From assembly GCF_014839805.1 (NCBI RefSeq), contig NC_051117.1:5890001-5954000 (forward strand): a stretch of DNA of 64,000 bases, given 5' to 3'. Positions 33,956 to 45,055 of this stretch are shown piece by piece (positions within the stretch are counted from its first letter, which is position 1; the number at the start of each line of letters is the position of its first letter). Source of the stretch: Manduca sexta. Lineage: Eukaryota > Arthropoda > Insecta > Lepidoptera > Sphingidae. Made by a program: the position numbers and the translations under genes. The notes under the pieces were generated by a model, which saw nothing but the letters and a program-made list of their open reading frames with translations, was not told where the DNA came from and did not search any database.

Positions 33956-34812
33956 TTGATTGCGATTATTGTTATTTAAACTACTCTATATCTGCCGTTT
34001 TGCTCGCGTGAAATACATGGAGATGCATGAGGGATTATGGTCTATAATAATCTGTAACACAGTCTGTCTGCGTGCCAAATTTCACTCCAATACACTCAAG
34101 TGACTGTTAAGCAGTGTAGACTTTTAATCAGAAGTGATAATCGTTTAGCTTCCACTTCGTTAACTTAGGTCGTACTAATAAATAAAACACACTTTTGAGT
34201 AAAGTCTCAAGTAGACATTTACAGTCTTACTTATAAACTTGTTTTAGCGTTAAGAGGTGGTTAAAACATTGATTAAAACCGGTTCCTAGTTTAAACCTTA
34301 TTAAGAGGCAAGATGGCAGGTTGTGACTTACATTTGATCGAGCAAATTTGTGTTTTAACTAAGCATAGCTTTGCAAATTTTTTATAAGTAAGAATGTTAA
34401 TTTATTGATTTGTTTAATAAACCAAGCTTAAGCTGTCTTTTAAGAGCTTCTCAGCTGAGTCGCCGCTGTTAAAAATACAAAACTCAGTTACATAATACTG
34501 TGACTTAACATATGAGTTATTGTTGATATTTCATTAAATAACGACGATCTTAAGATGTTGATTTTAGTTTGACAGCGTTTCAGCTGATAACGCTCTTAAG
34601 AGCGAAATACAATTGCATCTATTAATTCGGCCCTTAAAGCATCGTTTCAGTTGCATGTTTATGAACTAAATATTATCTTTGACTGTTTTATATCTCGACA
34701 TATAAATTACTGTCCAATACCATGTAGGACAAAGCCGAAATCAACATACAAGCAACTCTCTCTCTCTTCCAAGCCATAGATCACATGTGGAGGTAAGGTC
34801 AGCTTTCCTCGT
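33956..34812. other. Non-coding DNA, possible Heli-B scrap at 33993
   Basis: 'ctgccgttttgctcgcgtga' at 33993 recalls the Heli-B 3' end. Nothing else is recognised. Confidence 0.4.
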
Positions 34813-34932
34813 TCATCTTCTCCAGTTCGCTCTATCCATGATGTCGTCTTCAAAAATCTGATATTCTCCCATATCTCTCAGCACTACATTCTTCCACCTC
34901 GTCCTCGGACTGCCTCTAGTCCTTTTACTATG
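34813..34932 (-). pseudogene. LINE pol carboxy-terminal fragment
   Basis: On the minus strand, in one frame from 34932 down to the TGA at 34813-34815, it encodes RGSPRTRWKNVVLRDMG, then EYQIFEDDIMDRANWRR and stop. This matches the tail of RTE/Jockey-type LINE polymerases (RGRPR.RW.D.V..D.......DA.DR..WR). A stop lies in frame just upstream at 34933-34935, so the copy is dead. It is a different LINE lineage from the stub at 12306. Confidence 0.8.
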
Positions 34933-34935
34933 TTA

Positions 34936-36000
34936 CTTTTCCATATCCACTTATTGTCTGGACCAAACCCCATTAACTGCAGCTAAAGTCACTGGAAATC
35001 CGGTAGATTGAATAATAATCACCGCGTGCATAATTAGCGTGGTGTTAGCGCATTTGCACCGAACGCGTCATTAGGCGACCCCATTCCGACCCCAGCACTA
35101 GTACGGGGAATTTCTTTTGAATTTAGGTGAGTAATGAGACAGCATTAGGTTTGAGAAAGTTGTGTTTATTTCGAAGATTATATTATTGGAAATGTGGTTA
35201 CATTTTCATATTATTTCCAGTTAGAATCAATTAAGTTATTCCACACACATTCGAATCAGAAGTTAATTGGAATTTAAGATCATACTTATCCGCCAACCCA
35301 TACAGAAAAATGATATGAGCTAAATTATGACAAATAAATAAATCTCTACTTGGTAATCAAACGATGTCCCAAAGTTCACAGAAGTTCTGTACTGTCATAG
35401 TTGAGAAAAATAATAATTTGAGTCATTAATCTGTTTTCATTTTATTTGCGTTGTAGTTAATAAGCAACCTACGCGTTGACTGTCATATTACATTTCTTTC
35501 CTTTCATAATTTTTCTTTCAGAGATTTTAATATAAGGTGAAAAGCTAGTCTGTATGTTTATTACCTTAGGATTAAAATTTTAGGCTTCGGAGGAGACGGT
35601 AGAATATCATTGTATGTTGGTAGGTTAGGTAGACCCAGTGAGCCGGATTTATCTCCAAGCCATGACATATCTTGGCCCAATCTGTCATAGGACAAGATAA
35701 TACTGAATTATAAGAATTATATAACTGCATTAAATAACATAATCCTTAATTTTTGAACAAAATACCTAAAATTATATAGTATAATTAAACTATTTCTATT
35801 ATCCATGGTATTTTTTTACAATGAATTATAAAACTTTTGTATTCAAATGTCAGATATGGTCAAAGAGTAACTAAATAGATAGGACAACCTCGCGCTCGGA
35901 AATATCTTCACAATTGTACAAAAAAATTTCAACCGACAAAAAATGGAAAAAAAGCATAATTTCCCGGAACCTCTATATTTCTCGAGTATAAATATAAATA
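34936..36000. other. Non-coding DNA, nothing recognised
   Basis: A short CT run (34757-34770) lies just outside. No repeat copy is assigned here. Confidence 0.5.
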
Positions 36001-36620
36001 AGAAAAGGCTGGGAGGCTTAGCGGCTGTCGGCGGCCGTGTCCTCGGCTCATAATACTGCCACTGTTGACAACGGCTCCATTCGCCCGCCATTTTGGACGC
36101 GCCGAAAGCGCGCCAAGCTCGCTGTCATGGCGGCGAAAATAATTAGATTTCCCCCGCTCACTTCGCGCCATTTTCTGTATGTTTTCTTAATTATTTCTTC
36201 GTGAATGTCGAGGTTTAGGCCCTGTTGCGGACTCTTGTTTCACTACAGCACAATAATATTTGTTACCCGCTTTAGGGTTGAAACGTTTTTTCCCGCATCA
36301 AACGGTGCGCGAGACAAATCCCCTTTTTCAACCAAATTGATATTAATTGCGTTAGCGGCCCTAACAACATTGTGCCCCATGTGTTTTTCTTAACAATCAA
36401 GCGTTTGCACAATCCCTTTACCGTTATAAAATAAAAAAGGCGCGATTCTCGACCTTTTGCGCCGGAGATAGGACGGTACGTCCGTGTTCACGCAGTAAAT
36501 TAGGTTATCTGTGGTGTCTCTCACTAGTTCTAAATTCAATTTGCGTTCGAAATACAAATTGTGGCGGTTAAATCCCGCGCGGCGGCCATATTTGAATTAA
36601 TTTAGTTTTTAACTAATGCG
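36001..36620. promoter_or_regulatory. CpG-richer patch with four GCCAT (Pho/YY1-like) motifs
   Basis: GCCAT cores lie at 36087 (cccgccattttgg), 36127 (minus strand), 36167 (gcgccattttct) and 36585 (ggcggccatattt). The stretch is clearly richer in CG dinucleotides than its surroundings and free of repeats. Such patches can be Polycomb response elements, enhancers or promoters; the motif is short, so this is only a candidate. The three small open frames here (35843, 35929, 36205) have no features I recognise. Confidence 0.3.
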
Positions 36621-37623
36621 GGAAAGCTCTTTGTAGGGGTGATGTCTTGTGAAAAGTGTTGTGTGGCACATATGGGACTAAAGTGGAGCGGATGACGCCA
36701 GCGTTCCATAATTAATGGATCCGTGACTATTTCGTATGATTACAGTGTGGGAAATTGTATTTGTACACTGTTTAACGTGTAATACTAACATATTTAATTG
36801 TAAGGGGACGAAATTACCTCCTGAGTTATTCATGGTATATCTTGTTAAATGTTTTTTTCCTAGCCAGTAGTTAATTTTTAATGTTCAAAGGCTTTTTGGG
36901 TATCGTAGTATAGTGTAAAATTCATTGTATCTTTTTTATTTATAAAAGGTTTAACACTGAATTTGAATCGAACGCAAATAATATATAGATATATTGCTAA
37001 TTATAATCTAGATTGACTTCTTTAATTACATATATGCTATAATTGAGATTATTGGGAAAAATAAAAACAAACCGACAATTTAATTTTCTATATTAAGAAT
37101 ATTTTTATTAGTAATTTTGAAAGGGTCATTGCCTTTAAAAACAAACATATTGATATATAAAAATCCAAAAACGTCCTAAATAAATAATAAACCTATAATC
37201 GAACCCATAACGACGCGTAACACAACAAATTAACAACTTAACCCAAACGAGTTCAGAACAAAACACTTTAGTAATCGCAATAAAAGTACGAATTTCTTCC
37301 CCTTGTTTTATACCAGCCTCGGATTTTTCGAGTTAAAGTGGGAACGTACAAGTTTGTCCAGGTTTTTTTCATCCCGTTATCAAACTATAATAATTGGCAA
37401 ACTTTGCTCATTATATTTGGGCGTAGTTTTTTTACCTCGTACGTCCATTTGACGCGTCCTATATAAGTTTCATACGCTGTAGGTTAACAGTTAACCTTTG
37501 CAAATGTCGGAGTTATGTGCAAAAATGTCGTGGTATTTCAAAGGGTTTGTGTAACGCTGGGTACGTGACGTTAAACGTTTTAGGGATCTTTAGTATTGCA
37601 GCGGGTTACAAGTATATTACATA
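36621..37623. other. AT-rich non-coding DNA, nothing recognised
   Basis: No feature identified. Confidence 0.6.
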
Positions 37624-37783
37624 CTAGATTTTGCTTGCGGCTTCGACCGTGTGAACAAGTTTTTCTGGGGTAAAAAATTGCCTATAGCACTTAGGGGTAA
37701 TGTAGCTTCCTATTAACAAATCGGTTTAGTAGTTCCTGAGATTAGGGCGTTTAATCAAACTGTTCAGTTCTATATGATATAGA
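37624..37783 (-). mobile_element. Heli-B, short 160-bp copy
   Basis: CTAG (37624-37627), then 'attttgcttgcggcttcg', then 'ggtaatgtagcttcctatta' and 'tcggtttagtagttcctgag' to the 5' terminus 'tatagat'. It retains both ends. Confidence 0.78.
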
Positions 37784-37799
37784 TGTGTCGTAAAGGTAA

Positions 37800-38135
37800 G
37801 TGATCACCACTGCTGCAACAGGCCGGCATAATTAGGTTGACTGGCGATACATATAACTCGTAAATCATCACTATTGCTCATGGTGTTGCTTTTCCTTGTG
37901 GTAGGATATATTTTATATCCGCCCTGATAGCGATCGTAGTACACAATGTGTTAAAGCCGCCATAGTGGCCCACGTGTGTCTCGTTCCAGGATCAGCTTCT
38001 GTATATCTGGTTACAACAGGCCGGCATAACTGTGTCGACTGCTGAGGGGTAATCATCTCTAGTCAGTCGACATTCTATTGGACTCCACTCCACTTATCAG
38101 GTGCAGTGAGTTTACTTCGCCGTGCATAAATCTGC
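37800..38135 (+). repeat. Rep-D with an extra partial unit in front
   Basis: A partial unit ('caacaggccggcataattag') at about 37825 is followed by a full unit starting 'gtggtaggatatattttata' near 37900 and ending at 'gcagtgagtttacttcgcc'. Confidence 0.8.
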
Positions 38136-38711
38136 TAGGCCCTTTCAAGCTGTAGACACTTGTCTATATAGTGGCTCTATTGTGGCCCAAAGTTATGCCA
38201 GCAATAAAATCTCTAACATTTCTTAACTCGATAACTCTGAAGGTATTTCACAAATCCACTTTATTTTTACATCGTAATTGAATTAATTGATACACACAAA
38301 TAACAAGCGGTTTTGAACCCACCCGATTTGAGTTCAAGTCGATAATCAAAGATACGGCGTCCGTTTTATCGGGGCCTTCCGCCCCCTCCCCGTCGAATGA
38401 CATTCCCTTACAGGGGGGTTCAGGTGAATGTATCCACGGAGATCTTGTCTGTTTGGTGAGTTATATTTCTGTGTCGCCTACTGGGATGTTGTGGTGTGTA
38501 GGTTGAGTGACGAGATGTTGCTTAGAATTTAAATCTTTAAATTGATTAATGTAAAGTATTGTAAATGGAATCAATCATCTTTTCTTTATTTATTATGGTA
38601 GATTATTACGGCTTTAAAAGCATATCACTTGGTATTGTAAGAACAATAAATTTAGTTTCAAATTTCATATCTCTTATGTTCACACTCCATAGAAATACGC
38701 TGTAATGTCAT
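38136..38711. other. Non-coding DNA with a C-rich patch
   Basis: 'ccttccgccccctccccgtc' near 38380 and 'acaggggggttcaggtg' near 38410 are the most GC-rich part. No gene recognised. Confidence 0.45.
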
Positions 38712-38818
38712 AGTTCAGTAAAATACCTATGAATGACCAAGATGTATCAGCTACAATGTAAAACACAGTTCAGTAAAATACCTATGAATAACCTGTATGT
38801 TTCAGGTACCATTTACAA
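38712..38818. repeat. Local direct duplication, period 55 bp
   Basis: 'agttcagtaaaatacctatg' plus 'aat' occurs at 38712 and 38767; the parts after each copy also resemble each other loosely. Confidence 0.85.
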
Positions 38819-39076
38819 TATACAAATCATTTACATTAGAGACTTTCCCGTCCTCAAACCCATCGCTTCAACTCCTGTGAGCTATATTCAGCAGTGGCAC
38901 GCATTTTGTAACACTGAGCAGTGAGTTAGGCGAGTCTCAGGGAATACTTATTTGTCTTTATTGTCTTATGAAACACATTAGTAACCAAGACATTTTAATA
39001 AAAATTTAATGGTGTTAAAATGATTACAAACATTTTCGTAATTCTATCTTCACCAATCCCCATTCTATCTATCTAA

Positions 39077-39124
39077 TCAGCCCGTATCCACCCACTGCTC
39101 AGTATAGGCCTCTTCTTTGTCCCC
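39077..39124 (-). pseudogene. LINE pol 3' stub with TAGA tail
   Basis: On the minus strand the last codons read KEEAYTEQWVDTG and stop (39077-39079), followed by 'ttagatagatagaatg'. This is the carboxy terminus of an RTE-like LINE with its simple-repeat tail. Nearly all of the element is missing. Confidence 0.7.
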
Positions 39125-39406
39125 CCGTTACAAAATATAAACGAAATCGCGTCCGTCCATCCCTCGCACCAATCAAACAGCGAGGTATCGGCTACGGAAC
39201 AAGGTGGCAACTCGAAGCTCTGATTACGGATAAGGCGTTGAGGAACCCTAATTAGTGAAGTGAAACCGAATGAGACACTAGCTAGGCGGATTTTGCTCAC
39301 GCTGTTTGTGCAGGTGTTGCTTTGTGGCGAATGAATTATGCTGGATTTATTTTGTATAGAATAATGTGTGACCTGATTGTTTCTTTTCACCACTACAAAA
39401 GCCATA
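39125..39406. other. Non-coding DNA, nothing recognised
   Basis: The 110-codon minus frame at 39073-39405 runs through the LINE stub and this stretch; only its 3' end matches anything. Confidence 0.45.
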
Positions 39407-39540
39407 TACAGGAAAATTTTGACATTGTGTTACTATATGAAACCATATACACTACTTCGAAATAACACTTCAATAAGTTACTTGAGCCGGAGATGTAAAA
39501 TAAAAAAGTATTTGATTATAACAAATCCTTAAAAATATAT
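39407..39540 (+). mobile_element. MITE fragment, left end only
   Basis: It starts after TA with 'caggaaaattttgacattgt' and 'gttactatatgaaaccatat', then 'aataagttactt', aligning with the first ~130 bp of 32431-32831. The right inverted repeat is missing. Confidence 0.72.
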
Positions 39541-39548
39541 TACTTTCT

Positions 39549-39783
39549 CACACACTCACTTTTATCTCCAAAGGGGTAGGGAAAGATGTAAATCGTGCAT
39601 TCAGTATCTGTTGTGTTTATTCCATCCCATGATGTGATAGGGGGCGAGCCTATCGCCATATACGGTACAAATACCAAACTCCGGAATGACACTGAGTAAA
39701 GAAATGAATATCACTTTGCCCGACTCGGGAATCGAACACGAGACCCCAGCAGTCCTACTGTAATACAAGCTACCGAGGCAACA
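39549..39783 (-). mobile_element. SINE-A, full length
   Basis: Reverse copy with 'cccatgatgtgatagggggc', 'cactttgcccgactcgggaa', a decayed B box ('aatcgaacacgag') and an A box remnant 'acaagctaccga'. The overlapping frame at 39601-39816 is spurious. Confidence 0.85.
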
Positions 39784-40177
39784 ACCCACTTTCTCATAAA
39801 AAAAATACTGTTTCACACAAGTAAGCTAATAATAACATTTAAAAAAAAGCATTTTCATTTGAATAAAAACTACAATGTATTTCCTAGTTCACTGTAGTTT
39901 TTACTGCGCACAATAAAATCTAACCGCGTATGAGTTTCCACGAAAAACCATTGCAGTCGATGCAAGTACAAAGTATTTTATTACTTTTCTACTTTACATA
40001 AATACTGTATGCATTTATAATAAAGGTATATAGGTATCAGTGTTGAAAGGTCCAATAACTCGATCGGCTTTCCTTTCTTAATATATGTAATATCTAATTA
40101 TCATTAGAACGATTTGCAGACCGCAGTTATGAATATTATTATTATTATATGTTGTGTCGGATTCCCTTGTTTTTTTA
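39784..40177. other. AT-rich non-coding DNA, nothing recognised
   Basis: No feature identified. Confidence 0.5.
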
Positions 40178-40465
40178 CGAGCTTGCCATTCGCCTGATGT
40201 TAGGCGATACGACCGCCTATAAACAGTAGAAACACCATTCAACACCTTGAATTGCAAAGTGTTTGGTATTCCACTGCGCTCGCAATCCTGAGACGTGAGA
40301 TGTTAAGTTTTATTATTTCCAGTAGTTACACTGCCTACAATGTCCTTCAAACCGGAACACAACAGAAACTACACACTGACACACTGTTGCTTGTTGGCAG
40401 AAATAGACATTGCGGTGGTACCTACCCAGGCGGACTCCTACGTATGAGATACCAACCACCAGTAT
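40178..40465 (+). repeat. Rep-E, near complete
   Basis: It runs from 'acgagcttgccattcgcctg' through 'taaacagtagaaacaccatt', 'ggtattccactgcgctcgca', 'gtccttcaaaccggaacaca', 'agaaatagacattgcggtgg' to 'tatgagataccaaccacca'. With 60517-60798 this defines the family at about 285 bp. No poly(A) or Pol III boxes are evident. Confidence 0.85.
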
Positions 40466-40667
40466 CGTTTCCCTTGCGGAAAATTTCACCTTTGATAGGT
40501 GTCAATTATAAAATACAATAGCAAATAATTAAGAGTTAATAATCGTTGTAAAAACACTAGAAAACAGTTCAATTCTCCTAGCGATCATCCTCCATAAGCA
40601 CACAATCATTTCCGCATTATATTAGTAAGGATTCCAGTAGTCATTTTAGTTAACAATTTATTATTAA

Positions 40668-40858
40668 GTAAGTGTCGCGTTCTGGGATCAGCCTGTGTAC
40701 CTATACGGTTTCAACAGGCCGGCATAATTGTGTCAACGGCCGAAGGGTCATCTCTCGTCAGTCATAATTCTATTGGACTCCACTCCACTTACCATTGGAT
40801 GCAGAGAGGTGAATTTGCCATGTCCATATATAAAAAAAATTAAGAAACAAAAAAACAT
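40668..40858 (+). repeat. Rep-D, 3' part with A-rich tail
   Basis: 'gtgtcgcgttctgggatcag', 'caacaggccggcataattgt', 'ctattggactccactccact', then 'ataaaaaaaatt'. Confidence 0.8.
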
Positions 40859-40872
40859 CACGTGGCTTACTC

Positions 40873-41013
40873 TCGAAGGTACGCACTTTTCGCCATATGT
40901 GTTTCGTTAAAGATGATAGAGGATGACACCATTCCCAATATCACTGTCCGATCCAGGATTCGAACCCAGAACCTCAGAGTAGTGTGACCGCGCACACTAA
41001 CTACAACGCCATA
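40873..41013 (-). mobile_element. SINE-A with an internal deletion
   Basis: Tail and head are present, with 'gatccaggattcgaacccag' covering an intact reverse B box. Most of the central body is missing between about 40925 and 40940. Confidence 0.75.
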
Positions 41014-41397
41014 ACAAAATACCAAATGAAAAATTAAAAAACACAGAATCTAATTAAATTATTTGCATGGCGACAAATTCCGTTCTTACGGTATTTATGA
41101 ATACCACGCGTATTATTTTTAAAGGAATTTAATTTGTGACTACGTTTTTCATTTCAACTTTACATATTGCGTGTAGGGAAATACAGTGACTGGAATATGA
41201 CGTATTTCCGTTAGGAACTTGTAGATTGGGTCAAAACAATCGATTTCGGAATAGTCCGGAATTTATTAGTTATTGAACTTAAAGATTTATTTAATTGATA
41301 GACCACTTAGAATAAAATAACTGTTGAATGAAATTTAATTGTTTTGTTGTTTTTTAGTATTTAAAATTTTACACCTGTTTAATAAATAATGAAATGA
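41014..41397. other. AT-rich non-coding DNA, nothing recognised
   Basis: No feature identified. Confidence 0.5.
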
Positions 41398-41500
41398 CTT
41401 CTTATGTTTACGCGAATGTTAGACATCGAAATAAAACTATGTTGCGTAGTTTTTTATTTTATAATTTTCTCGATTTATTGTGCGAGGCTTTTTCGGACTT
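41398..41500 (+). repeat. Rep-F left end
   Basis: It has the intact left terminus 'cttatgtttacgcgaatgtt' 'agacatcgaaataaaacta', the exact inverse of the right terminus at 22439. The body is diverged after 41450. Confidence 0.75.
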
Positions 41501-41514
41501 CAAATTAAGTACTG

Positions 41515-41592
41515 GTCATACTATTATATGCATCTTTTCTGTATAGTTACATTTTTTTAGTGTATAGCTATGCCTAAATAAAATATATTTTT
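41515..41592 (+). repeat. Short tail repeat 'gctatgcctaaataa'
   Basis: 'actattatatgcatcttttc' ... 'gctatgcctaaataaaata' recurs at 58015-58110. It has an AATAAA and an A-rich end, so it may be a LINE 3' end. Confidence 0.6.
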
Positions 41593-41689
41593 TTTCAACA
41601 AATCATTGAACATAATATATTATACATAAGTCATTCAATAAAAACATCAATTTGTCCAATAAAAAAAAAAAAACTATCAGAAAAATAAA

Positions 41690-41852
41690 ACCTTCACCTC
41701 ATTACACCGGACTATGTTTTTTAATTACAACTGTCATACTGTCCTCGTGTGAATGCGCCTTTACACAGGTCAACGATCACTTGTGTGTAATTGCGTACGC
41801 TCGTACACCCTTACGTTACCGTAAAAATATGCCATCCATTCCACTTGTGTGA
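41690..41852 (+). repeat. Diverged direct repeat of 42310-42425
   Basis: 'acaggtcaacgatcacttgt' and 'gtaattgcgtac...cgttac' correspond to 'acaggtcaacagacacttgt' and 'gtaattgggaac' at 42336. Both end in 'taaaaatatgccat' or 'taaaaaataccat'. Confidence 0.65.
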
Positions 41853-42179
41853 TAAAAAAATTGCATTCCAGTGTTTTTTACTCTTTTCGCGGTTTAATAG
41901 CTTTTTTTATTGAGGCTTGCTAGGGTTGGATTTAAAATTGCGATAGTTTTCAAATGTTAAATGACCCTAAGACTTGTTAGGTCAAATATAAATCTTTTAC
42001 CTATCATCTAAAATATATCTTACACAAACAAACCACTTTTATTTATTGAATTGTATGTAGATAATACTAATAAACTGATTATAGGTTTTATCTATATCTG
42101 ATGATTCTCAACCTCTAAAATAAGACGTAAATAAAACACCGCACTTAACAATAAACCTGTTATACCTCGAACTTTCAGT

Positions 42180-42332
42180 TTCACGAGACTGTCTTACTAT
42201 CCCGGTGTAAATTTCACGTGCAAGTTACTGTCCTACTATCCCGGTGTAAATTTCACGTGCAAGTTGTTGTCCTACTATCCCGGTGTAAACTTCACGTGCA
42301 AGTTACTGTCCCACTATCCCTGTGTAAATTAG
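42180..42332 (+). repeat. 39-bp tandem repeat, nearly four units
   Basis: Unit: 'cctactatcccggtgtaaat' 'ttcacgtgcaagttactgt' (39 bp). Units are nearly identical except the last. Because 39 is a multiple of three it generates a repeated 13-residue open frame (VTVLLSRCKFHVQ) at 42218-42427, but no gene signal surrounds it. Confidence 0.92.
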
Positions 42333-42631
42333 CCGTTACAGGTCAACAGACACTTGTTCGTAATTGGGAACACATCGAAAACGCTTGTGCGAAACGGTGC
42401 TTATGTCCGTTAAAAAATACCATTTGATATTTGCGCAGTAATTTCTGTTAAGTAGCGACATCTGTTGGCGACGGGTGTGTATTGTCTGATATATCTTCGG
42501 CTGTTAATTTATTCGCTTACGGATGTTTTTAATTAACTTTTAAGTGGTTAGGTTATCGATGTTTTGGCGAGCAACAGTTGTTACTTTCATTATTTTTCAA
42601 ATCGGGTAGTTATTTTTTAACGATACTCATT

Positions 42632-42871
42632 AGGCCTTTATTCTCGAAGGGGTGGGTAGAGCTGCAACTATGACATCAACTATTCGCCTGCGTTCTGTCC
42701 CATGATGTGATAGGAGACAAGCCTATCGCTATATCGGGCACACATTCCAGACTCAGGGCAGATATTAACTATAAAAACTTAATATCATTTGCTCGACCTA
42801 TGATCCGAACCCAGGACCATAGAGCGGTGACATTCCACTTACGTAATACAAATACGCCACGGACACAGTCG
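42632..42871 (-). mobile_element. SINE-A, full length
   Basis: Reverse copy: 'attctcgaaggggtgggtag', 'cccatgatgtgatagg', 'gatccgaacccaggacc' and the A-box region 'acaaatacgccac'. The frame at 42707-42964 is spurious. Confidence 0.85.
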
Positions 42872-43367
42872 GATTTTCTTAATTTTACCACGGAACTCAA
42901 TTGCCGTCAATTGAAATGTACTTCCTTTTATTTAAGTGCCTACCAATTTAACTGTAAATTTTAATTAATATATGTAATAATACTGAATTCAGTGAAGGTC
43001 AGTTATTAAAGATCTAATTATTATTTCTTCATGCAACATTTTATTCGCATATAATGTTTTAAATCTAACAATTTCGATTGGACAGCCATGCTTTAGAATT
43101 GGATTTGTCTTTAGTATAACGAGTCCCGATCCCATCATGGATCGGAAATAGGGTTGACAAAATGTGGACAAACCTATTACACCTTCCTCTCCATGTGTAT
43201 AGAGGGTGCTCAAAAAGGGGTTGAACATTTAAATCACATAAGGAGATAGATAAAAATGTAAGGCTGCAGTTTGATATAGAAATTCAACACCATATCTCTG
43301 TAGCTGTAGTGCAGCATCGGGTTATTTGCCTCTATCTTATCAATACTACTACTTATAATACATAGGC
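42872..43367. other. Non-coding DNA, nothing recognised
   Basis: A 79-codon minus frame (42989-43228) lies outside the repeats. I do not recognise the product. Confidence 0.45.
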
Positions 43368-43494
43368 ACACTACTAGTGGTAGGTCTCTCATATGTGAGA
43401 GTCCGCCTGGGTAGGAACCACCGCAATGTCTATTTCTGCCGCCAAGCAGCAATGTGTAGTCACTGCTGTGTTCCGGTTTGAAGGACACTGACAC
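43368..43494 (-). repeat. Rep-E, 3' half
   Basis: 'ggtaggtctctcatatgtga' 'gagtccgcctgggta', 'ccaccgcaatgtctatttct' and 'gttccggtttgaaggaca'. Confidence 0.82.
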
Positions 43495-44930
43495 TCGGCA
43501 TTCAAAGCAATAAAAAGGAAATAAAAAAATAGAGAGATAGGTCCGGTCTCATCACACCATGGCTGATGTAAGCTCTGTGTTAAGTGCATTTTACGGTTGC
43601 CAGACAAAGGCTGCTTTTTAAATCCAAACCTAACAATATAAAATTACATCTAGACGAAACCAAATTAGTTCTCAAAAAACGATGTATGAATCCTGGTAGA
43701 CGTTTTAATCAACTTTACAATTTATGTGGAAAAAGATATTTATCCCACACTAGAATCATTCGCACACACGAGTGTGATTTATTAGAAGGGCGGGAACCGG
43801 GAACCGGGAGCCCGGGACACACGCGAAGTGTCCAGGTGCGAGATTTACAACCGCCTCGTGCAATTAGTTGGGCCCGGATTATTGTCCTGGTATAGAAAAT
43901 AATATCGAAAATATAGGAAAGTCGGTTAATGGGAATTATTGTTAGTACATTTTTGTACCGTTGTCTATCTAAAAATGGATTTAAATTGTTTACGGGCAAT
44001 GTAAGATAAACTTTATTAAACGAATTATACGTTACAAATTAGAATTGTCACCCGAACTTCCGAAGACTTGATTAATTCTTTAATCATGAGATCTACCAGA
44101 TTGTAACCGGTTGAAATATCGACATCGCTAATCCTATCAACGAAGAAGAATTTATCAATATCAAATGACATTAGGGTTGAAAGCCTTGACACAACTCCAG
44201 TTCCAAACCTTGTTAGGGACGTGACCAAACAGCCTGAACACGCTAAACCAAATATTGATCTTCAAAAACAACCCAAAGCGATGATTAATTAAAACATTAG
44301 CCAAAAGGACAACCGACGTGGAAAATTTCTTGACAAATATTGAGTGAAAACTTCTTATAATCAATCAAACGCCCCTTGAGCTAAATGAGGTCTTTCACCC
44401 CGTCTCGGGGGTTTCCTGTTGCTGTTACGGATTAATTACTGGTACTGGATGCAATCTGTGCTAATGAGACAGATTTTGTGTGAAAAAACTGATTTATTGC
44501 TTGTCTGAAGGGGGCGGTTTTGAGAGTACTGAATGGTAGAAGACCCTGGCTTTATTTGAATAGTGTTAGGATAATATCAGTGAGGATTTGAGCAAGTTAA
44601 ACTGAAATATGAGGTGATGCTTTCTAGAGATTGTTTTAAGTTGGCAATAGTAGTGCATGTGTAGTGTAAGGAAGGAAAGTCAGCCGTCATGATAAAGGAA
44701 TGCTCATGCATCAACAAAATCAAATAAGTTTGTATGTTTTGTTTGAATCCTGTATATGTCCCTTATAATATGATTTTTTTACACACCGTATAAAACTGTA
44801 TTGGTGTCAGTGTTGTGAATGTATCAGCTTCTGTTAATCGATCTATATTTTGTTTCATTAGGAAATATAAATAGTTTTGTCCGAAGACTGTTTTTCTAAC
44901 GCTTTCGTTATTGATATCCAATATTGACCT
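43495..44930. other. Non-coding DNA with a GC-rich patch at 43785-43880
   Basis: The patch has 'gggaaccgggaaccgggag', the hairpin ggacac-acgcgaa-gtgtcc (near 43814) and 'gcaattagttgggcccgg'. A 103-codon plus frame (43584-43895) spans it without recognisable features. The rest is AT-rich and unassigned. Confidence 0.4.
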
Positions 44931-45016
44931 GCCTCCTGTCACATGGGGCGGAACACACAAGGATGAAAAAGGTACTCTGGTTGCACATTTGACTACCACT
45001 TCAGGGATTAAGACGT
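44931..45016 (+). mobile_element. SINE-A 3' fragment
   Basis: 'cctcctgtcacatggggcgg' 'aacacac' and 'actctggttgcac...' match the SINE-A 3' half. Confidence 0.65.
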
Positions 45017-45055
45017 GGAGTATCTGTAAAGAAGTTTAACGAACTAAATAGTCAA

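Noticed and set aside
38800..38822. 'tatgtttcag|gtacca' as an AG|GT site
   Set aside because: Weak pyrimidine tract, poor donor, and within a local duplication.
38733..38924. LINE terminus read from 'YIQQWHAF' at the end of a small open frame
   Set aside because: Only a few residues match, and neither the upstream motif nor a tail is present.
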